This document shows positions 23,591-34,929 of a DNA stretch of 64,000 nucleotides, piece after piece. The DNA comes from Epiperipatus broadwayi (taxonomy: Eukaryota; Onychophora; Udeonychophora; Euonychophora; Peripatidae): positions 620,001-684,000 of the forward strand of contig JAQFVV010012672.1 of the NCBI GenBank assembly GCA_028023455.1, written 5' to 3'. Made by a program: the position numbers and the translations under genes. Positions within the stretch are counted from its first letter, which is position 1. The number at the start of each line of letters is the position of its first letter. Under the pieces are notes generated by a model, which saw only the letters and a list, made by a program, of their open reading frames with translations, made no database searches and was not told the origin of the DNA.

Positions 23591-25315
23591 AGAACATTAT
23601 TATGGTTAGTTTGACTTTCAATCAAATCATTAAAAGTTTTTGCATTGCCATTGTATCCTATTCAATAAATAATAAAATCACTAAATTATGTTCATTAATA
23701 TACATGTCTATCTGTGAATGAAATCATATTACCTTCAGTAATAAATTAGACATATCTACAAATTATTATTTTACTAGACACTTGTAAATCTTGTATTAAC
23801 AGCACTTAAAAACAATGTATGTGCTGAATTAGCTATAAAGATTTTATAAAAAAAAAATATTAATTTTAAAAATCATACAAACATGCAACTATTAATTATG
23901 TAACCCTGAAAATATATATTTTCATATGCACATAACATACTATGTTGTCAGGCTTTCTGGAGTCCTTTTTAAATCAATTTGCAAATAACACTTTCTCATA
24001 TCAATGCAGTCTATTAATCAAATGAAAAAATCCATTTTTACCTGGTCTCATAAGATCTATAAGTGATAGATAGATCAATCATTGATATTTAATAGAAAAG
24101 AAGTGTATTAATTGGAACCTTAACAAGGCCTTACTCTAACCTGTTCACAATTTCAGATCACAATTTAGATTTAAATTTTGTTAATATTAAAAATACTGCA
24201 AAGAAACAATAGATATTAAATATAAGCGTATAACTAGCTTAGCGCACATCTTTTATCAAAGATTGACATCATCATCACGATTTTAAAAAAAAAATTTTGG
24301 TGGTTATTTTGTAAGATTGATGATGTCATAGGATAGTTATTAACACTATGTCATCCAAAAGCAAAACAGCGACTTTGATACTGACATAGTACAGGATTTA
24401 TTCATAATATTAGTACTGTATACAATATTTTGATTATAAATGTAAAATACGATTAATGAATGTACAATAATCTATTTAATTTTCATCCAACATCTTTGCA
24501 AGACAATCACTTCATTAATAATATATCCAAAGTAAAAATTTTCATTGTTAATAATTACAAAACCCCCTAAAAAGCATTTCATTCAGTGCAGTAATCAAAA
24601 TCATATTGTAATGACATACAACCAAATATATTAACATTGTATTAAATTCTAAAATATGTATATTAGTTTAAAAACTATACATTATATTTACTCACTTTTA
24701 TTGATTAAATTTTTTTACTAACAATACTTTCCTTACAGCATGTTCATTGTATTGTAATTGAGTTATCATAATTGTTGTTTTGAGGAAAAAATGATTTCAT
24801 AATAATGAACTTTATATGATCAAAAATTACTAAATCTAAATTAAAAATAATCTATTTGCTCAATTTTAAAACATCTCGTAATGTTATCGCACATGTATAA
24901 AAATGAAGAATGGAAAAAAAATGAAAATTTTATTCAGCATAAAACTTTAAAAAAATATGCATAATTGCATACAGATAAATTGAAAAAGATTCATATATTT
25001 AATATTTATTTAAATAGTTTGCACTAATCGAAAATTTTTAAAATTATTTCAAGAAACATGTCTATTGTGCTTAATATAAAATGTGACATTTTATGACAAA
25101 AATATTTTCATAGCTAGCATATATATATATATGCAGTATAAAGTGGTCTTTATTTAGATTTGCATAATACATATTGTAAAAAAAAAACAACCTTGAATAT
25201 TGATTGCAATATGTAAACACAGAATGCATTAGATGTTTTTTTAATACATCAGTATACATATATCTGGGTTTTTTTTGTGTGGATTTTTTAATGCAATTTT
25301 GAAGTTATGTGATTC
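23591..25315. other. AT-rich non-coding with one small palindrome
   Basis: GACATCATCATC (about 24266) pairs with GATGATGTCA (about 24320) around an A/T-rich loop. Otherwise nothing is recognised. Confidence 0.4.
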
Positions 25316-25570
25316 ATGTTTCTTAATATCTTTTTATGTGGTTTTCTTTCATGCATTCAAGAAATTTATATTTCACTTAAAATCGGGATTTTCCCGTTTT
25401 ATATACATGCATTAAATTTTACTTACTTTAAATGCCTGTTGGAAAAAGGTTTGGCAATAAATTTAGATACTGTAGAAGATTTAGAAAAAGGTAATGAAAC
25501 AGAAGTGGAACCTGTTCATTTCACAGCAAAAATGATTCGAGAAAGTCTTCAACTTTCTAATCAATTGTAA
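25316..25570 (+). CDS. coding-like 3' end, possible terminal exon
   Basis: I do not recognise this protein. The last ~45 codons of a plus-strand frame (25430-25570, stop TAA) look like genuine protein. They form an acidic then amphipathic helix-like tail with no low-complexity runs (TVEDLEKGNETEVEP, then VHFTAKMIRESLQLSNQL). The upstream part of the frame is hydrophobic and less convincing, so the true exon may begin after one of the AG dinucleotides near 25452-25465. No polypyrimidine-rich acceptor is obvious. AT-rich DNA and a hairpin (25660-25813) follow, as a 3' UTR might. It could also be a transposon tail. Confidence 0.35.
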   Translation: MFLNIFLCGFLSCIQEIYISLKIGIFPFYIHALNFTYFKCLLEKGLAINLDTVEDLEKGNETEVEPVHFTAKMIRESLQLSNQL

Positions 25571-25659
25571 AATCATTTTTTGTTAATGACTTGAATTATG
25601 AATGAGCTCTTAAATTCCAATGAGAGCTAAATAGTTGTATGTGTATGTTTATATTTTTT

Positions 25660-25813
25660 TATACACATATATACATGGAGAACCTTTTAAACAGAAAAAA
25701 GTTACAAGTAAAAATATTTAAGAAAGTTTAATTTCTACTTAAAAAGAATGTATCTTTAAAAGTTCTTAAATATTTTTTCTGTCTAAAAGTTTCTCCATGT
25801 ATATATGTGTATA
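25660..25813. repeat. 154 bp near-perfect hairpin
   Basis: The left arm TATACACATATATACATGGA, continuing into GAACCTTTTAAACAGAAAAA, pairs with the right arm ending TCCATGTATATATGTGTATA. The stem is about 40 bp with two or three mismatches. The loop also contains shorter complementary words. It may be a tiny MITE or a UTR hairpin. Confidence 0.85.
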
Positions 25814-25904
25814 AAAGAAAATTTAACCATTAGTCATTATTAACACACTTGTGGAAACATTATATATATATATAGTTGCACTCATGGAAGTGCATTCTCT
25901 AATA

Positions 25905-26418
25905 GCTAGACGTAACAGTCTGGACATTGCAAGCTTCATAAATAATTAGTAAAATCATTGTCTCAAAGTTTAATTACTGATTACATTGTCGACAGAAAAC
26001 CATTAACATAACACAAGACTGAAGTTGGCGCTAATTGTATTTCCTCTTGTGATGAATCTGATTTCTTACCAGTTCACAAACGAACTCACATATTGTCAAA
26101 TGGCAATAATGATTAAAATATGTATGAAAAAATGTAAAATAAATTACACATAAAAACATTGTTTTGAATAAAATTAAATAGTTAAAAAAAGTTTGTCTTG
26201 TATCAGGTTTTTTTTTTCAAATATTTGACATTTTTATTAGTTATACTTTATTTCATTGTTTTTATGTGAATTTTAAAGTTATTTTACCTTGTTGCTTTGG
26301 TTTTATGCGAATTTTTGAAAATTATGGAATGTATCACATTTTTCAATGTAAGTTAAGTATTTTTGTGCAATTTTTTTAATGCGGGTTTTCTGTGGAACCT
26401 ATCCACCACAGACCCAGT
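25905..26418 (-). mobile_element. Tigger/pogo-like element, copy B (fragment)
   Basis: This lies inverted relative to copies A and C. The right edge carries the family end (CTATCCACCACAGACCCAG, next to TATA), with several terminal bases lost. Inside are the matching blocks AATGCGGGTTTTCTGTGGAA, ATTTTTGTGCAATTT and TTGGCGCTAATTGTATTTCC, the last being the remains of the HTH-adjacent coding region. The far end is missing. Confidence 0.65.
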
Positions 26419-27216
26419 TATATATATATATTTCTAGGTAGTTTTGACATGGTGCAATATGCTAATTTTGCTATTCTTACACTAATGATAAATAACAAGG
26501 CTTTGATCAATTAAAAAAGTTATTAAACATTTTTTTAAAAATTCTAAATAATTTAATGTAAATAATATAATGTAGTATAAATTTGAAAAAAGAACTTCAG
26601 TCTGGTTTTTATTTCAGTGCAACGAGAAACAATTGCACAGAAGAACAAAAAATTGTTAACTGTTACTTTACTTTCATTTTTTCATTCATTTTGCTGTAAT
26701 TTTAACAGTTAAAAGATGCATTTTTTCTAACAATTTTGTTTACATTTTTAATTAGAATCATGGTTGCAACTAATATGGCCAAGGAAAAAATCAATAAAAT
26801 CTTTTATTTTGGAAGCAGAAATAGATATTTTTTAAATTGATTGGAAAAGGAGGAAATCATGATATCTGTTCTCCAATGAGTTTATCCATGTTTACCATCA
26901 CCATTATTTTTAAAAACCAAGGTGAAATAGAATAAAGTATTCAAACCATCATGGTGTATTAAAACTCCCCAAAATTATGAAATTACAATATTCCATATAA
27001 AAAAAATTCAAGAAGCACAACTATTTATTCTAAACCTTTTCTCTAGATCCTCGGCTATCATCTGGTGCATTCCTCCCAAAAAATTAATATCAAAGGATTT
27101 ATATCTTAGAATTTTTATTTATTTTAAATAAAGATCACGAGAGGGCAGTATAATTTTTTTCTTTTAATTTAAATTTTTTTAACTATTTTAAACTCTTAAT
27201 GTATATATCATATCTA
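26419..27216. other. AT-rich non-coding stretch
   Basis: No supported feature. Confidence 0.4.
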
Positions 27217-27393
27217 GTATGTGTACATGATTATATAAGTATAATAAATCAGTTACTATGTTTTCTATTTAAAATTGTTCTATAGTTTCTATTTTTATTT
27301 TAAAACAACTGTTAAAATAAAAATAAATCTATCAAAAATTTGTATATAGAAAACTTAGTTACTGATTTATTATATATATATGTACACATACTA
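27217..27393. repeat. 177 bp palindrome
   Basis: The left arm AGTATGTGTACAT...ATAATAAATCAGTTACTATG pairs with the right arm TAGTTACTGATTTATTATAT...ATGTACACATACT. The centre is the inner hairpin TTTTATTTTAAAACAACTGT/TTAAAATAAAAATA. Pairing runs nearly the full length. It is likely a small palindromic MITE or a hairpin repeat. Confidence 0.8.
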
Positions 27394-27815
27394 AATTAAT
27401 ACATGCATTAATAGTATTTATAGTAACTTATTGCAGAAATGTCTAATAACATATAAGCACTAAGTCTGTAAATTAGAATATATATACAAAGGCCTACAAA
27501 TTATTACATAAAAAGTTTCGCCGCAATGCATCAGCGTATTATTAATATACTATATGTGTGATATTGATTTAAAGTAAAATATATATTTAGTGTTCATTTA
27601 CAATATATATGCATTTTATTCCAATATCAGCCTTTCAAGCTAATTGAGCACGCACCTTTTGAGTGTTGAATAAATGAATACTCTCCTCTTCAATCCAAGA
27701 TATTTGCTTATTTACTCATAATATATATGCATTATTATGTATACATACTAAATATGATAAATACATAAGGGGTATACATTTTAACTTGTAGCAGAAATGT
27801 CTAGTGATACAAGAC
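27380..27815. repeat. diverged direct repeats, ~355 bp apart
   Basis: The block ACATACTAAAT...GCAGAAATGTCTA occurs at about 27384-27450 and again at about 27744-27803. This indicates an old tandem duplication at the edge of repeat copy 2. Confidence 0.45.
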
Positions 27816-28695
27816 AGTTATGTGTCTAATGGCATACAACATAGGAGTGTGTGTGCATGTATATATATAAAGTTGAAAGGAAAATTTTTTAGAGATATCT
27901 TCTATATGAATAACAGTTAAGGATTAAATAGTTTTGAATTTAAATTTTTTTATTATAAATTAAACATTTAAAAAGGTCTAATAATTAATATTCTGATTTT
28001 GAAATTAAAACAAACTTGTTTATGTTACAAGTAGTCATGAATATGGGATTATAAACTGTCCCAAAAGCGCTTGGCAGTAACTTTTGATAATTTTACTTAC
28101 GTTTAATAGCTTCATTATCTGTGCGCAGAGCACATATATATATATATTAATAGATATACTGGTAATTATAAAATTCCACTATCTTGCTTGATTGGATTAA
28201 ATTTTTTTAATTAAAGCTTGTATAACATATTTTGATCCTACAAAGTTGTTTTTAAAATGACTAATGTAAATAGAAAACAGTCATTAACTTTTTAATCAAG
28301 ATAAAGAAAAGTTGCTTTTAATTTTTTTTAAAATTTCATTCTGACTATAAAAAGGTTGGAAAAAAGATTAGGGAGAGTTTTTTTAAGCTTTTACAGATTA
28401 TGATTTACTGTGAAGTTATAACTGAAGGCAAGAGACGGTGCAAGTCAGCCACTGCTATTTCACAATGGTAGAGTTTGGATTCACATATAAGTAAAGGGCT
28501 TGATTTTGTATGTTCTCCGTAACCCATCTTGTTTACTAGATATTATGCCTGAAGTCTATCAAATTCTAGATTAAATGGAGTTGATTGAATGTTACCAGAT
28601 TATATCTTTCCTGAAGACAAAAATAAGCCATTCTACTGTTTAAGAGACCAGCTTACCCAGAGAGTTAATCAACTAGTTGAATTAGTTTATACATA

Positions 28696-29663
28696 CACCT
28701 GGGTCTCATTTTATGCGGTAGATAGGTTTCACAGAAAACCCGCATTAAAAAAAATCGCACAAAAATAGACTTAACTTACCTTGAAAAATAGGGGATAGGT
28801 TATGTAATTTTCAGAATTCGCATAAAAGCAAATCAACAAGGAAAAATTACTTTAAAATTCTCATTAAAAAATAAACAAATAAAGTATGACTAATAAAAAA
28901 TTTCAAATATTTGGAAAAAATTAATACAAGACAAACTTTTTTATTAACTACAGTATTTAATTTTACATTTTTCATACATATTTTATTCATTATCGCTAGT
29001 GTTCATTTGTAAACTGGTAAGAAATCAGATGTGATGTATTGTGGTTTCTTCTTAAACGAAGTCAAGAATCTCTCAGCAATTATGCCCAGAGAAACCTGTT
29101 AGCCACTTTATTTTTATTCATGATAAGATGTACAGCTAATGCCACTTTCAGTTTTGTACTATGTTAATGATTTTCTGTTTCTATATTTAAAAAATGAGAT
29201 CGCAATCAAAACAAAAAGATTATATATTATCATTAGAAAGACAATTCTGAAAAAAAAAAAAGATTATTTTTAGTTTATAAAATTTTCGTTTTTTATTTTA
29301 AAAATCTAAAAGATTATTTATTTCTGTTATATATAACAAATACGTTTTAAAAGTTTAAATTTTTTTGAATATTTATTGTGATATTTTTATATGTAAGTGT
29401 AAATCTATTATTATAATTTATTCATTAGTATAAATAAATAGGTTATTTATATAGAAGCTACAGCTTCAGGCCATATTCACATTAGCTGGTAATATAACAT
29501 TATATTTTTGAAGAAAAAAAATTCAAGTGAAAATAAGTTATTAATAATTTAAATTTCTTGATATCTAATAAATATAGTGAAATATGAAAGATATTAAGAA
29601 GAAACATGAATCGCATAACTTCAAAATCGCATTAAAATAATCCGCATAAAACGAGACCAGGTA
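28696..29663. mobile_element. Tigger/pogo-like element, copy C
   Basis: The terminal inverted repeats are CACCTGGGTCTCATTTTATG and, inverted, TACCTGGTCTCGTTTTATG, flanked by TA at 28694-28695 and 29664-29665. Subterminal words AACCCGCATTAAAA and CGCATTAAAATAATCCGCAT extend the inverted repeat. Copy 1 of the host repeat (around 5180-5205) shows the uninterrupted site, which confirms both ends. No intact frame remains; only a trace of the copy A HTH-adjacent block is seen near 28990-29040. Confidence 0.85.
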
Positions 29664-30582
29664 TATATTGTTTTATCTATATACAGAGAGGTCCAGGTAA
29701 AAATACTACATCATATATAAAATACAGTTGGTGAGTAGTATTATATATATTGAGAACAATGGTATTTAAAATAATTCTTTAAAAATACCATTTAAAATCT
29801 CTAATTTAAAAATAAAACAAGTAAATTTTTGCTTGAAGACAAAGGATTGATTCATAGATTGTCTTATTGGGGGGGGGGGGGGTGACAACTTCAAAAAACC
29901 TTTCTAGATTGGAAAACAAGAACTTGCTAGAGTATTTTTTAAAAGATGTTTACAATTAGGAATAATTAGTAAAAAAGAAAAAAAACAACAACTTACCATT
30001 AAAAGTAATGAATCAGTAACTTTGATTCATACTATCTGTATTTTTTTATCTAAATCTATGACAATTCGAACATATTTGACTTCTAATATATGTGTGTGAA
30101 TTTATGTATATTTTTGATATTGAATTAATTGTATATTAAGAAAATATATGGTTTACTAGGTTTTTTTTTATAAATGCCAATAAGTGCACACATTTCCATG
30201 CTTACACCTATATGTTAAATTAATTATTAATTATGCATTATAAAAATGTTCATTTATAGGTTTATGACAATAAATATGATCATAAATTATTATACTGTAT
30301 ATCAGCATGCTTATATATAGGTATTTTATGTATTAACATATTTGTAAATCACAATGTGATAGCTTATTTTTTTGTATATTAATCAGAATGCTTAATTTAT
30401 ATTTATAACCTAATCAGCGGATCTTTATTTTATTTGTTATTAACAAAGTGATATTTCATTGTTAAAGTTATTTCAGTGAATTTACTCAATCCTAGATTAT
30501 TTTAGAATATACAATTGTATTATATCTTTTGATCACAATAACACTTTGCCCTCTGAGCTGGATTTGTATGTAATGGTCTATT

Positions 30583-33259
30583 GCAGGCGTGGCCAACAGT
30601 TTTTGTCTAAGGGCCACATTAGAAAGAAAACTTTTTTCATGGGCCGGATGAAATATTAAAATTTAAAAATGTTAAATACATAAACAATTCATTTAATTAA
30701 ACAAAATTTTATTATGTAATTAAATAATTTAGTACAAAAAATTAACAAAAAAACTAATGTGACGTATTGAGACGCTTTGCTTCATTTATTATTTTTTTAA
30801 TATCTGGCTCTATACTTGTAGTAGCTATTTTTAACACAGCCTCTAAATGTAAATCATTCAATCTTGATCTTGTACTTTTATTTAGATTCATTAAAGAAAA
30901 AGTTTGTTCACAAATATAAGTTGAGCTGAAGATTACTAAATATTGCTTGGCAAGTTTTTTTAAATTTCCATATTTTCCATCATTCAATTGCTTATAAAAA
31001 TTGCACACATTTTCTTGTTCTTGTTGATATTTCTCATGTAATAATTCATTACATTGTAAATTAATTATTTCTAATTGTATATCAACAGGAACGTCATCTA
31101 CATGTACAGAAAATGGATTTCGGATAATAGATAAAATTTTATCAATTTTCTGGAAGCAATTGAATCGCTGCTCGAAATCTGTCATTAGTGCAAGGATATT
31201 GTTATTAAATTCTTGAACTTTTTCTCTTGAAATATTTAATGATACAGTCTCTAATATTGGAAAATGAACAAATTGGCATTCAGCCAGATTTCTAGAAAAA
31301 AGATTAAGCTTCATTTGAAAAGATTTTAACCTTTGTACTAAATCATGAGCATATAAATTTTTTCCCTGTAAACATACATTAAATTCGTTGAAAGGTGTTA
31401 GAATATCCAAAGAAAATGCTAAATCACAAATCCATTTTGGTTCTGATAATTCAGGAAAATCCTCATTTTCTTTAAGTGTTAAAAATATTTTTATTTCCTC
31501 TTGAAGATCCCACAACGTCTTAAAACTTTTCACAAGCTTAACCAACGGATTTTATTGTGATATAGTACATCTACATAACTAGTGTTTAGTTCTTCAAGGA
31601 GTCCAATCCTTTTGATCGAAGGAAATTCACTAATTTCACAACTACGCTTGTAACATGATCGTTTTTTTAAAATGTTTTTACATAATGCATGTTGATGAAT
31701 AATGCAGTGTATGGGTATAATTTTATGATTTGGATCAATTTCAGAAATTTTGTCTTCAGTTCGTCTTATGAGACCAGTATTTTTTCTAATCATATTTGGT
31801 GATCCATCTGCTGTTACATTCACCAATTTTTTCCAGTCAATATTGTGTTTAAAAAAACATTTTTCAACCTCTCGGAAAAGATCTCCCTTTGTTGTGTCTT
31901 TCATAGGAACAATTGACAAAAGTTCTTCCGAAATTTGAAAATCTTCAGTAATAACTCTGATAAAAATTAATAACTGAGCAGTATCCTTTACATCGCAACT
32001 TTCATTAAGAGCTATTGCATAAAAATGGGCCAATTCTAAATTATTCAGTAACTGATCATTTAAATTAGCATTCATATCTTCTATTCTTCGGGCAATAGTT
32101 TGCCGAGACAGGCTTATATTTTCAATTTTATGTTTAGCTTCTGCACACATTACATCACAAACATCCAATATGCATTTTTTTAGAAATTCTCCTTCGGTAA
32201 AAGGTTTCCACATTGAGCAATCCGTTTTGCTACTAGAAAACTTGCTTCAGTATTAGATTCTTGTAATCGATTTTGCTGTGTAAATACATTTTGCTGCTGG
32301 GTCAATTTTACTTAGAGATCTGCGGGTTGTTTTTTTCGGCTTTCTTTATTTAAATTTTGTGCATAACCTGCATGTTTTGTTTCAAAATGTCTTCTCAAGT
32401 TGTATTCTTTTAAAACAGCTATGCTCAAATTGCAATTAAGTCAAACCATCTTATTATTATACATAGTAAAAAAATATTTCCACTTTCATTCTTCATTAAA
32501 TATACGGCATTCAAGATCAATTTTTCTTTTTCTGGAAGTCATCCCTAGAATGAAAAAATTTTTTAGCTTAAAATATGCGAGTCACTTGCAGGCGGTTGCC
32601 CGGGTTGCGGGTTCGCGTCCCAGCTGATGCTATGACACATAAAAAAAAATTAGTGATAAAAATATTGACCGCAAACATATAGGCGTGTCAATTAGAAGCT
32701 ACATCCAATCACGAGAGCTTTATTCGCAATAAAGCGATAGAAGCTCGCTTTAGTAGTCTAGTTTAAAAGCTTCGTTGAGTTCGTTACAATAACATATCTA
32801 TAAAAACTACAACTGTATTACTAAAATCATTCAGAAAAATAAAAATTGATTTTAAACGAGTTTTTAAAATCGCAATTTATTTTTCTTTTTTTTAGTTAGT
32901 ATAATTTATTTTTTAGATAACGTACAATGAAAACTGTTTTTGTTTCATATTTATCTATTTAATTTAATTAAAGTTAAAATTGGAGAGAATAAAAATGTTA
33001 CTGATCCAGATAAACAAAAAGAAAATTCATAAAGAAATCTTTTATATAAAAAATTTAAGGGACAAAAAACTAAATCTTATTTTAGTTAGTTACTGCGAAT
33101 CTATGAACTGCGATGCAATGGAAAGTAGCAAAAAAAGTGCAGTTTCTATCTTACTTACCTATATCAATTTCCAATAATCAAAAATGCTTCCGGGGCCACA
33201 TACACTCATGACGCGGGCTGGATCCAGTCCGCAGGCTGTATGTTGGACATGCCTGACCT
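30583..33259 (-). mobile_element. hAT transposon with broken transposase (2.7 kb)
   Basis: The ends are CAGGCGTGGCCAACA (from 30584) and, inverted, CAGGCATGTCCAACA (ending 33255). GGGCCACA and GGCCGGAT-type subterminal words occur at both ends. GGTCTATT repeats at 30575-30582 and 33260-33267 are the likely 8 bp target duplication, with one and four unexplained bases between repeat and terminus. The corresponding position in repeat copy 1 (about 4165-4175) is uninterrupted. The minus strand encodes a hAT transposase in pieces. Confidence 0.88.
30754..32545 (-). pseudogene. hAT transposase, GTF2IRD2/ZBED-like type, inactivated
   Basis: The original enzyme cut and pasted the element. In order on the minus strand: a start MTSRKRKIDLECR (about 32540) and a zinc-finger-like segment ending NLRRHFETKHA. 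Then comes KPFTEGEFLKKCI and a SLSRQTIARRIEDM block, followed by the ALNESCDVKDTAQLLIFIR core segment around a conserved acidic site. After IPIHCIIHQHALC and a W-L-S-L break come the DLAFSLDILTPFNEFN helical region and the C-terminal dimerisation motif ending STYICEQTFSLMN, SRLNDLHLEAVL. In-frame stops occur in the zinc-finger part, with frameshifts near 32210 and 31540. It is clearly dead but nearly full length. Family assignment rests on these motifs. Confidence 0.88.
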
Positions 33260-33650
33260 GGTCTATTATATAGAAGGGGTTTATATTTAGTGTTATGGAC
33301 ATCTAGTTGATGATTTCTTTACTTCTCTAATGCTGGATGGCACAAAGGGGATATCCTTTAAAGTTGATGCACTACATTTCATTTTAATTATTTATTTAAA
33401 AATTTAGTTTATAGTTGACTAGTACCTTAATGGCACTAAGTTATTAGAATATTGATGATTTTAATATCTCGGCATTATTTTTTTAATTGTTATAATTTTA
33501 TGAATTAGCACTTAAGTTTGTGCATCCAAATTATTGTTTAAATAATCTGCCCCAAGTTAGCAAGGGCTAAATAATTAGTCTGATCTATAGTAGATTCATT
33601 TCAAATCCAATCACAAGATTGACTGTTGATTTTAGTGTTTGTCATGATAA

Positions 33651-34445
33651 TGAATGAATATTGTTTTTGTGTAATGCTGGTGAGCTTTTACTTATAATCT
33701 GTGCTGAGTTCTCAGGTTCATTCATTTTATTTGTACATTTGAAATATTTTGTGTTTGGGTTGATTTTCTATCATCTCAGGTTAACCCTTAAATATCTTTG
33801 TACCATTACAATATATATATATAGTAATAATAAAAAGTTTATATCTAGCCGATAATAACTATAGAATTCAATACAAAAAAAATAGTTTTTTCAAATATAT
33901 TTTCCTGATATAGACAATTTATCTTGTCTCACTCAAATATAATTAATCTATGAATTTGTTTGCACAACCAGAAAATAATCAGACAGGTTTATTTAGTTTA
34001 AATTAAATTAAAAAAATTAATTAACAAGCATCAATTATATATGTGTGACAAATAGATCGTAAACAATCAATATGTACACATACAATCTAATTGAATGTAC
34101 AATAAATCAATTAACCTTAATTTCATATTTACATGTATAATTGTCTGTTAATCTAGTTATTTAATAACAAATATAAAACATAGATGTCTATACATCACAA
34201 ATATGTTGTGGAACACTAATAGTTTCCAAAATATGAGTAATATATACATCTTTTTATATAAGTGTAATAATGTTCAAGGCTAAATGGGTTTATAGGTAAT
34301 CATTAAAAACCAGTTAATACTTATACAAACCCAATATCAGTAATAATCAACAATTTCTAACTGTTGTCAAGGCAACCTTCTTTTAACAATAAGGGTGAAA
34401 TCCTACTCTTACTAATGGTCTAATATACTTATATAGACACTAAAG
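33651..34445. other. AT-rich non-coding stretch
   Basis: No gene is seen. GTAATCATTAAAAACCAGT (34296-34314) has a perfect inverted partner at 34829-34847, on the other side of the hAT MITE. Confidence 0.45.
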
Positions 34446-34803
34446 CAGGGGTCTCCAACCTTTTTGCACTTAAGAGCACATTCTATAATACCAGCCAGGT
34501 GGCGGGCACCATTTATTTTTTCAATGTAAAATTATAACTGGATATTGTTAATAATACACATAATGTACAAAAAAAATATTTATTTCAAAAATAAAATATT
34601 AACATTTATATTTTTACGCTGTAAAAGTATAGTATGCCCTACAATTTGATTACAATATAATACAATAATTTATAAGAAATTTTAAAAATTAAATTTATTT
34701 GTATCAGATAAATAATTTTTTATCATGTTCGGATAGTGGCAAGGACACATAAAATGGTCTGTGGGTGCCATGGTGCCCGCGGGCATAGGGTTGGGGACCC
34801 CTG
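34446..34803. mobile_element. hAT MITE, copy 2 (358 bp, inverted)
   Basis: The ends are CAGGGGTCTCCAACC and, inverted, CAGGGGTCCCCAACC, flanked by a perfect 8 bp duplication CACTAAAG (34438-34445 and 34804-34811). The interior is the reverse complement of copy 1 at 14534, with one unit instead of three of the CCACCTGG/GGTTGAAAAAATAAA block. It is non-coding. Confidence 0.93.
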
Positions 34804-34929
34804 CACTAAAGGGATTGTTTAAATGTTGACTGGTTTTTAATGATTACTTTATATAAATATGATGATTCTGTCTATTTATAAATATGAATTTAAGAACAAA
34901 ATAAAGTGAATATTTATTGCAATAAAATT

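Larger units (their letters stand above)
27770..33650. repeat. 2.4 kb repeat, copy 2 (inverted; interrupted twice)
   Basis: This is the reverse complement of copy 1 (3745-6140), split by a Tigger-like insertion (28696-29663) and a hAT insertion (about 30583-33259). Removing both leaves about 2.2 kb, close to the length of copy 1. Matching blocks include TGGCATACAACATAGGAG (27831), TTAACTTTTTAATCAAGATA (28287), AAATCACAATGTGATAG (30346) and GGACATCTAGTTGATG (33298). The matches on either side of each transposon are contiguous in copy 1. Confidence 0.65.

Noticed and set aside
29869-29882. G14 run, with similar runs at 3268, 45331 and 48467
   Set aside because: Single homopolymers without a repeated G-tract pattern, so a G-quadruplex or telomere-like function is not supported.
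32575-32650. Box-B-like GGGTTCGCGTCCC suggesting a tRNA or SINE
   Set aside because: No box A or tRNA fold could be traced, and it lies inside the hAT element.
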